In this document: in pieces, positions 30,218 to 37,064 of the stretch | How the letters are laid out: each line of letters begins with the position of its first letter | Position numbering within the stretch: position 1 is the first letter of the stretch | Origin: Capniomyces stellatus | Taxonomy: Eukaryota > Kickxellomycota > Harpellomycetes > Harpellales > Legeriomycetaceae | DNA: 37,064 bases | Assembly: GCA_001661515.1 (NCBI GenBank) | Contig: LUVW01000040.1 | Span: forward strand, 1-37,064 | Direction: 5' to 3' | Notes under the pieces: generated by a model | What the model was told of the DNA's origin: nothing | Seen by the model: the letters and a program-made list of their open reading frames with translations, nothing else | Database searches by the model: none | Translations under genes and position numbers: made by a program

Positions 30218-30738
30218 CATAAATTCAACAACAGATGGATTCGGTCTATAATTGTAAAATCATTGTACCAAAGAGTCAAACGCTCGGTTGAGCCTTTACC
30301 ACCGCCATCTGACGGCAAATTTGCGAGACTGTACGAATCATTTGAATTGAACCTAAAGATTAGCATAAAAACACCACAAAACAACAGTATTGCATTATCT
30401 ACAAAGTGGTATCCAAAACTGACTTGCATTAAAGAAAATTAAATAAAAGTACCATATAATAGACATTGTAATAATAGCCTTTGGCAATATAAAAGATATA
30501 CCAGTATGTTTGGGAATAATAATAGACAATGAAAAAAAAAAGAAGGTGGAATTTATAAAGATGTTGATTAAAGATGCGGTTATTGCCATGAATGCCACAT
30601 ACACATTCAATACACAGGTTTGAGAGATAGTAAAGGAAATGAACAAATTATTGGACAAAATACAGAGGTTTTGGGTATAGAGGATGAATTTGTAACAAAG
30701 AGGCCCGTTGGACTATTTGAGAATATCAGACTGTATAG
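30218..30738 (+). pseudogene. Unassigned gene fragment(s), frame-broken
   Basis: Three plus-strand frames follow one another without ATG starts: about 30218-30442 (includes VEPLPPPSDGKFARLYESFE), 30447-30623 (NIKDIPVCLGIIIDNEKKKK, then VEFIKMLIKDAVIAMNA) and, one base over at 30613, a frame (GLRDSKGNEQIIGQNTE, then VTKRPVGLFENIRLY) that runs into the N at 30739. Their composition is protein-like rather than random AT-rich translation, and the last two could be one exon with a single frameshift near 30613-30621. I do not recognise the protein. It may be a decayed host gene or an exon cluster cut by the assembly join. Confidence 0.4.
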
Positions 30739-30739
30739 N

Positions 30740-31694
30740 ATCACCATCGCCATTACCAATACCATTACCATTTTCAACATCATCAGCACCAACATCACCA
30801 GCATTATCAGCACCAACATCAGCACCAACATCACCATCGCCATCACCATCACCATCGCTATCACCATCGCCATTACCAATACCATTACCATTTTCAACAT
30901 CATCAGCACCAACATCACCAGCATTATCAGCACCAACATCAGCACCAACATCACCATCGCCATCACCATCACCATCGCTATCACCATCGCCATTACCAAT
31001 ACCATTACCATTTTCAACATCATCAGCACCAACATCACCAGCATCATCACCAGCATCATCACCAGCATCATCACCAGCATCATCACCAGCACCAACATCA
31101 CCAGCACCAACATCATCACCAGCACCAACATCACCAGAACCAACATCATCACCATCACCAACATCATCATCACCAACATCATCATCATCACCATCACCAT
31201 CGCCAATACCATTATCATTACCATTTTCAACATCATCATTACCAACATCACCATCACCGTCACCATCACCATTAATATCAGTACCAACATTGCCAGCACC
31301 AGCACCAACAACACCATTACCAGAGCCAGCACCATTACTAGCAACACCAACAGCAGAACAACCCCAACCAACACAACAATTACAACAACTTCAACAACAA
31401 CTTCAACAACTTCAAGAACAACTTCAACAATTACAACAACAGCAGCCACCACTACTGCTAACCCAACCGCCACAACAACTTCAACAACAACTGCTGCCAC
31501 CAGTAGAAGAACTCTGGCTTACACTACTGCGTGATAAGTATGGTGGAAATGATGGTTTCACACGTTCCGCTTCTCGCAACACGTTGTTTAGTAGCGCTAA
31601 AAGGCCTACTGGGTCCACTTGGACAGCATTTCTTAACAACTTAACCCTTAATAACATACTGATTAAAAACTCTAGTAGGTTTTATTTTATTTAG
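30740..31694 (+). CDS. Ser/Pro-repeat and Gln-rich 3' part of the unrecognised gene
   Basis: Begins at the N (30739) inside the same 120-bp Ser/Pro units as 22760-23176 and passes the point where the other stops (about 31164). It continues with further Ser/Pro repeats, an Ala/Pro segment, a Gln-Leu coiled-coil-like stretch (QQLQQLQQQLQQLQEQLQQ) and a distinct C-terminus (VEELWLTLLRDKYGGNDGF, then RPTGSTWTAFLNNLTLNN), stopping at TAG 31692-31694. It has no start of its own. The simplest reading is that it is the missing end of the gene at 18804, or of its other copy, placed here by a repeat-induced join. The last few codons (NSSRFYFI) resemble intron-like sequence, so the true end may be slightly different. 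Confidence 0.65.
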
Positions 31695-32057
31695 TTTGTT
31701 TACTTTTTACTTTTTTTTTCATTTTATTTACATTATTTATGAGGTTTATTGGCAAAAAAATCAACACAACAAAACATACAAAATCAAACAATAAAACGTA
31801 TGATTGATAAATTTAGAATATTATAAAAATTAACACTCACTTCTGAGTAGTAGTGCTTTCAAAACTGTTACGAGTAGAAGAGAGTTCAGCGGTCAGTAGT
31901 GATGGTAATGTTTTAAATGGGGTTGTTTAATTTGGAAACTAGTAGACCAAGTTTAAAGCTAAAAAGTAAACAGACTGATATAAAAAGTAGAGTAAAAATA
32001 GATAAATGAAAAGTGAAAATGAAAAGTGAAAATAGTTGCCGGTATTTGTGTTTGACT
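31695..32057. other. Spacer between the Gln-rich frame and the FAS pseudogene
   Basis: AT-rich; no gene, RNA or repeat recognised. Confidence 0.4.
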
Positions 32058-35000
32058 GAATCACGAAATAAGCGAGACAGCTGCCGCAACATCGTCAGTG
32101 TGGCTAATCGAAACACTGATACTTTTAATGCCATGCTTATCAACAAACAGCTTAGAGTCTCCATGAATACTGACTGTTGGTGCACCACTGCCTCCGCTAT
32201 CAGTTGGGATTGCGTCAATCACAATATCCAACGAGTTATGTTTGGAAAGGACAAAAGACTCGTTTGATCTGTCTAGACTGCTTGACCCAACATGCATATT
32301 TATTGCTTTACACACTGCCTTTTTCACCATCGTATTCAGCTCTAGCATTTGGATTTAACAGTATCCCTGATTCAAACAGATAGTCTGGGTTGACCACCAA
32401 TATCTCGCTTCCTATTTGACCAAAACCAAGATAATGATGGTGCTCAATTTGTTGAAGTTCCATGGCAACTAACAAAGTTTATATGTTCAGAACTGGTGCC
32501 GGAATACGCGATTACACCATAGATGGGCAGCTCCATTTTCAACGCGGTTTTTCGTTGTCATCAAAATCTGGACACCTGAGCCTTGAGAATCCATAAAGCC
32601 ATGGCGGGTACTGGTAAATGGCCTATTTATCTCTTTGGCTATTCTGCCACAGCTATAGTCCAAAGTCGAGTTGGCAGTCGCCTGCATGTTGGCAAACTCT
32701 ATTGGCCTTTCCGGTCAATTTTGTCTGAACTACAATTTCAACCGATACAGCACCAATAGCACATATCGTTAAATACACGACAAATGGTCCAATGGACAAA
32801 AGAATGTGGTTGTTAATCCCAACTAATACTAACCAACTTGTCAAAAATATCCTTATCCATTTCTCCATTTCTCCATTTCTCCCAAAGTTTGACTTTGACT
32901 TTGACTTTGACTTTGACTTTGAAAATGTTGCTCTGATTCATAAGCCCAGTTCCTCTAGCCCATCCCACAACCGTCCCTGAAATACTAATGAAATCTCTCC
33001 ACGTTTCAGCTCTCCATTTATCAAACAGTGTTTCGAGACCAACTTTGCTCTCAGCGTACAAACCATCGTTTCCAAATGCTCCGTGATTAAGCGAAAGTGG
33101 GACAATCACCCGAGTAGGTCTATTTAGTATATTCTGCTTTTGCTTGTTAAACTTTATTCTACCAACCATTCTCAGAATATTAATCAGCATTGTTCTATGA
33201 GCAAGCTCAGAGTTAGAGTCCAGCTTTGACAAGTCTTTATCTGTCTAAGACATTGCTGCAAACGGAACCACGAATAACGACGAGTTTTTGGAGCCCAACG
33301 TCTTGTAAACATCTTCGTACATCTTTACTACATCATAGCTAAAGCTTGACGTGGTTACCACAACATTGGCACCAGCTGATATCAACGCCTTTAAAACAGC
33401 CATTCCAATCAAATATCCTATTCAACTAGTAATCAAACCATTTTTTCCAGCAAACGAAATTCCGTTGTACGAAATGTCTAACAACGCCCCCCAAGAATTT
33501 TGAGGTTAGTTCTGGGCTGTATCCATAATGATCATTCCCCACCCTTTCTCTAAAGTGCAAATAAGGCGCTCTGTCCTCTATCAGTACCAATAACTTTGTT
33601 CTTTGTCTCCTTGAGCATGCTCAGTACTCTCTCCAAATCAGCCAATGAAAGATCGCTACTGTCTCTCAGTCTCTCCACAACACTGCTCAAAACATTCTCA
33701 ACCTCATTGTTAGACTTTATATAATCAATTATGTTCGACACCTCCTTTCTAGGAACCTCCTTGTAAACAATATCCCCGCGGTTGGTAACTTCAGTTTTGG
33801 GCCCCACAAATTCTCTAACACCCGAGTACATTGGGGTTTTTGTCTATCGATTTTGAGCTCTCTTTAATTGTCTCTTCCAAAAACCGCCTCATCACTGCTT
33901 TATTGGCAACGTTGATTTTGCCCTCCACCTTGTCAAATTTCACCAAGTTGTCGTCAAACTCATTGTTCCAGTTGTCAATCTGTTTCTTGAGCTGGTTGTA
34001 GTTTTCCAGCAACTCCTCGTATTCCGTATCTTTGCTTGTCAGTCCTGCATTGAGATACTCTAAACTGTTTCCTTTTGCAAATCACCAACTATCTCGTTCT
34101 GCATAGCCGACTTTCCGTTCACCAGCTCTTTGATTGACTTGGGCCTGGTCCAATTTCAATCAGCTGTTCAATTCCATAGTCTCAAGCTTCACTACCTGGC
34201 CAATTGCCAAAAGAGCACAGAACTCTCCAAGCGAGTTTCCTGCAAAGATCATGTCCCTGTGAACCAACTGTTTGTCAATCATGTCCTGGAATGCTGCCAT
34301 TTCGTACAACATCAACGTTGGCTGGGTAAACTGCGTAGCCGGCAGCAGCCCCTGTTGATGTCTGGAAACAGACTCAAAGTCTGCACCTTTCCATCACTGT
34401 CTATCATCTCGTACTTCATGTTCATGTAGTTCTCTCTAATTTTTGCTCCCTTGACACCGCCAAAGTAGACTGTTTTCTCTTTGGGATTAAGAACCTGTAT
34501 TTCTAGTAGCGAGAATCCATACATGTTTTGCATGTGGCGGTCGGCCTCGTCCCACAGCTTCTTGATGTTGTCCGAGCTGTTGTACAGATCCATGCCCATG
34601 TTTTCCACCTGTGACCCCTGCCCAGTAAACACGTATGCTGTCTCCAGACAGAACCATATCCAAAAACCTAACATTGTAAGTAGCTACCCGTTCTGGGTGG
34701 TTGTCGCCTGCAAAGATCTCCACCACTTTTCTTGCTACAGCAGACGTCCACATTCCATGCACAATAGTTCCAGACAGTCCGCTAAGATTGGCAAAGTACT
34801 TGTTCGTGTGTATTGGATTCAAGTCTCCTGTTATCAATGCAAACTCCCGGTTTGAGCTGTGGGCATAACATGTTGCCAAATACCGGTCCTCTTGAGGAAT
34901 AATAGAATAGCCACCGTTTTCAAACACAATTGCCTGGCCATACTTTTCTCCGTTCCTATCCAAGTACCCCAAACCCGAGTTTCCATGGGCATGTCCGCTG

Positions 35001-35580
35001 GCGTAATCCACAGTTGCTACTTGCACAAACGTTCTGTTCTGGGTTATCAGCTCGACTGTCCCACAAGTTTTTACACTGTTGAACTCCTTGGTGTTTCTGT
35101 ACTTGATCTCACTATTCAGTCTAAATACCAACGATGACCCTAGTTTAATTAGTTCTTCGCTGTCATCATTAACAATAAACCACTCTTTACTAAACAAGGT
35201 GGAAATGTCCTTTTCCTCTGCCAGCGTTAACTTTATAGGCGTCTCGTCCTCTTTACAATACGTGGTTTGATATTCAATAAAGCTTCATCGGTGCAGCAAA
35301 GACGTCACAAGTCTGTAGTGTGGCGTTGTGTTGTACCTTTCATCAAAACACCTTCAATGGTCATCATTTTCCCCATATAGTCGTTTGTTTCTGACAAAAC
35401 CCTGGCAACAGCATCCAACTCATCGCTAGTTTTTAGCAGCTCGTAATTCACTAGTGACTCAAAGCTTATTGAGTAGTGAACAATATCCAGCATGTTTGCG
35501 TCTGCGCAGTTGTTTGAAACCGAGCAAATGCCCCCCTACAGCATATTGAACGTGTAATCCATTAGTATTCTTTATTACCA
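32058..35580 (-). pseudogene. Collapsed fungal-type fatty-acid synthase, beta-alpha order
   Basis: From right to left: pre-dehydratase linker (35305-35500); MaoC-type dehydratase with GDLNPIHTNKYF and GTIVHGMW (34650-35290); malonyl/palmitoyl transferase with AYVFTGQGSQ (near 34630) and FAGNSLGEF (near 34220, where GHSLGE is usual); then alpha-subunit sequence before the reductase (33815-34080; 33550-33831, GDIVYKEVPR); ketoreductase (33250-33450 GANVVVTTS; 32930-33232 NHGAFGNDGLYAESK with Tyr-x3-Lys); ketosynthase pieces (32653-32868; 32487-32687, TSTRHGFMDSQGSGVQI; 32370-32450); and a phosphopantetheinyl-transferase end (32061-32348, VSISH). Frame changes and stops separate nearly every block. 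The acyl-carrier domains and most of the ketosynthase are missing. It cannot make a working enzyme. Intact FAS presumably lies elsewhere. Confidence 0.88.
32887..32921. repeat. (GACTTT)n hexamer run inside the FAS pseudogene
   Basis: About six units, read on the minus strand as Lys-Val repeats directly after the ketoreductase segment ending near MNQSNIF. It replaces the sequence that should lead to the ketosynthase, so it marks a deletion with microsatellite growth. Confidence 0.85.
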
Positions 35581-36163
35581 TTTTCCTTCCCTTTTCTAGT
35601 ACCTGTATAGCAAGCTTATGGGATTATTCTTATTTTCATTTGTATTTATTGAAATTAGAATAATGATGTTAAATTTTTACTACTAAGAAAAAACAAGTTT
35701 TATTCAATAAAAAAAAAAACTTCTGTTTTCATTTGCTTTTTTTTATTTATTTTTTATTTTATAATGACGGAACAGATAAACATTTATTTCAAACATTACT
35801 GGTTAAAACTGCAAGTTGACAAAGATAAATACCCCACTAACCAACATATTGCTATACAATAACAGTGATATTAATAGACCAATACTTTCTATTTTTGGTG
35901 ATAGGTTTCACATGTTAATGTCAGTAATATGGCTGTTACAAGCTTCATTGAGCCTGAGCGGTCAGGTTATTTTTCTTTTTCTTTACTGCTTTATTTAATT
36001 CCAATTATCAATAATAAGATAAAACTGTAAAATCACTACATAAATGCGCTAAATCCCTCACTTCGACACACACCAACTCCAAGTATGTGAAATGCACTGT
36101 AAAACTAAATAATAAAAACAAAAACTTCTACTACTCAGACTTTGTTGCCTTTTTGAGGTAATA
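35581..36163. other. AT-rich spacer
   Basis: No gene recognised. Poly-A/T tracts at 35690-35760. This would hold the original 5' part of the FAS gene, of which nothing is recognisable here. Confidence 0.4.
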
Positions 36164-36452
36164 TCACTTAATTTTATCACCAAAGCCTTTAAGCATACTT
36201 TCCGAAGTCTCGAGTTTACGTGAGGTAAGTTGATTCAAATTTATTTCATTCAAAGCAACTTTTATTTCTTTTGATATTTGAATACGGTGTTGTTCAAACA
36301 TCATTTCAAGCCACTTTAAAGCTACAGAACTAGTCAGTTCTATCATAGTTTCCTGCAAATATTCTATATAATCTGAATCAACAACATCCACGTTTTTTCC
36401 CAGCTTTTTTACTTTAGCATTTAAATTATTGTATACAGGAGCAAATCTTTAA
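36164..36452 (-). CDS. Unrecognised helical C-terminal segment, possibly last exon of the protease-like gene
   Basis: The minus-strand frame is open from a stop near 36450 to 36164 and is predicted helical and charged (LQETMIELTSSVALKWLEMM, EQHRIQISKEIKVALNEINL). No ATG supports an independent start; a GTG at 36391 is the only candidate and is not usual in a nuclear gene. It lies 65 bases downstream of the stop of the protease-like frame on the same strand and has similar composition to that frame's tail, so it may be its next exon or a frame-broken continuation. No domain recognised. Confidence 0.4.
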
Positions 36453-36516
36453 CTCAACTCAACGTTTGTCTACTTTTCGATCACACCAACGCCCTCTCTT
36501 TCGTTATTTTTCTTTA

Positions 36517-37064
36517 TTACATCATAATGATAATCACTACTGCCTTAATCTTAAGATTTTTAATAACTTTATCTAATCTATATCTATAATATATTACATC
36601 TGTAGTTAACATGCTGTCAACAAGTTTCTTTATATACACTTTTGGGGCTTGCAAGAACCCTGCTGTTGCCTGTTTGACAAGACCCTCAGTAAACGCTTCT
36701 GCTTCCACAATCTGACGAATCTTATCATACTCCTCATCAATTCTTATGATTTTGGAATCCTTATCCTTTTTCCACGAGTCATACTCATTTGGGTGTGTAA
36801 GAACGTCTTTTGATTCAAGTTTTGCTACTTTCAGAATCCAGTCTACATTGTCTCTCACCCTTGTTTCTATGGTAACACCTCGAATACTTTCTGAGCTAGT
36901 GTCCAACTTTACTCTTTTAAACTCATCAGTAATGCTTAGATCACCTCCAGAAGAAACCAACCCAACTATTTCATTTTCGGATCCAGAAAAGTACAACGGA
37001 TCTCCCAAATCACCGCTAGTTGGTTCTCCATTCCCCTTGTTGTAGTAAAACAACGCACTGTGAG
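36517..37064 (-). CDS. Trypsin-like (S1) serine-protease homologue lacking the catalytic Ser, 5' end outside the window
   Basis: The frame enters from the right edge. It shows SGDLGDPLYF, then EIVGLVSSGGD, then GVTIETRVRDNVDWILK. These correspond in order and spacing to the GDSGGPL, IVGxxSxG and GVxTRVxxxxDWI elements at the end of S1 proteases. The nucleophile position of GDSGGP is Leu (GDLGDP), so this copy is a pseudoprotease or a decayed gene. After the protease domain there is about 110 residues of charged tail (KKDKDSKIIRIDEEYDKI, then ATAGFLQAPKVYIKKLVDSM). The His and Asp of the triad and any signal peptide would be beyond 37064. The first in-window codons include TTG but no ATG, so it is partial. 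Confidence 0.65.
   Translation of the reverse strand, partial: HSALFYYNKGNGEPTSGDLGDPLYFSGSENEIVGLVSSGGDLSITDEFKRVKLDTSSESIRGVTIETRVRDNVDWILKVAKLESKDVLTHPNEYDSWKKDKDSKIIRIDEEYDKIRQIVEAEAFTEGLVKQATAGFLQAPKVYIKKLVDSMLTTDVIYYRYRLDKVIKNLKIKAVVIIIMM

Noticed and set aside
30620..31534. Ile/Thr/Asn-rich plus-strand frame through the repeat block
   Set aside because: It is another register of the same tandem repeat. The Ser/Pro register is the one that continues from exon 3 and ends in a non-repetitive C-terminus.

Overview
The window is nuclear DNA of an AT-rich eukaryote, most likely an early-diverging fungus. The evidence is spliceosomal introns of about 80-190 bp with TACTAAC/ATTAAC-like branch sites, a fungal-type multidomain fatty-acid synthase (as a pseudogene), a WDR24/Sea2 homologue, and Ty3/gypsy and LINE retroelements. 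A gut fungus of the Harpellales type would fit the base composition and gene content, but that is inference. All coordinates carry an assembly caveat: there are single-N joins at 8313, 17372, 23177 and 30739 and a 21-N gap at 15049-15069. Every one lies in sequence that is repeated, in the window or within the gene itself, so several apparent duplications may be unmerged contig ends or alleles.

1-6047 is a graveyard of LTR retrotransposons. Ty3/gypsy pol fragments, all on the minus strand and all carrying stops, are interrupted by short LTR-like elements: a 228-bp solo LTR with 5-bp target duplications, and three copies of a 151-bp element, one of which holds a nested 469-bp insertion. 6048-8312 holds the 5' flank and first 170 codons of an unrecognised gene (copy 1), cut at an N. 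8314-13730 is an L1/Tx1-like LINE on the minus strand: ORF1 with a CCHC knuckle, then an APE endonuclease and a reverse transcriptase separated by a frame break. 13920-16479 is a broken F-box-like/ankyrin-repeat gene.

16513-18803 is the repeat-rich 5' region of the same unrecognised gene. An 859-bp block is present twice around an N, and a 66-nt splice-flanked island is perfectly conserved with copy 1. The main copy runs from 18804 to 23176 in three exons and ends in Ser/Pro tandem repeats at an N. A diverging partial exon-2 copy follows (23178-23933) and ends at a perfect 38-bp palindrome. The gene's Gln-rich 3' end appears to sit far away at 30740-31694.

24795-29907 is the best-preserved gene: a three-exon WDR24/Sea2 homologue (GATOR2/SEACAT arm of TORC1 amino-acid signalling), with a beta-propeller and a C-terminal RING-type zinc module completed only by splicing. 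A short upstream ORF ends on its start codon.

32058-35580 (minus) is a collapsed fungal FAS pseudogene in beta-then-alpha order, with large deletions including the acyl-carrier region. The right edge carries a trypsin-like domain with a ruined GDSGGP motif and an associated downstream frame. The working host biology visible here is therefore mainly the WDR24 gene and the unrecognised multi-exon gene; most of the rest is decayed or mobile.
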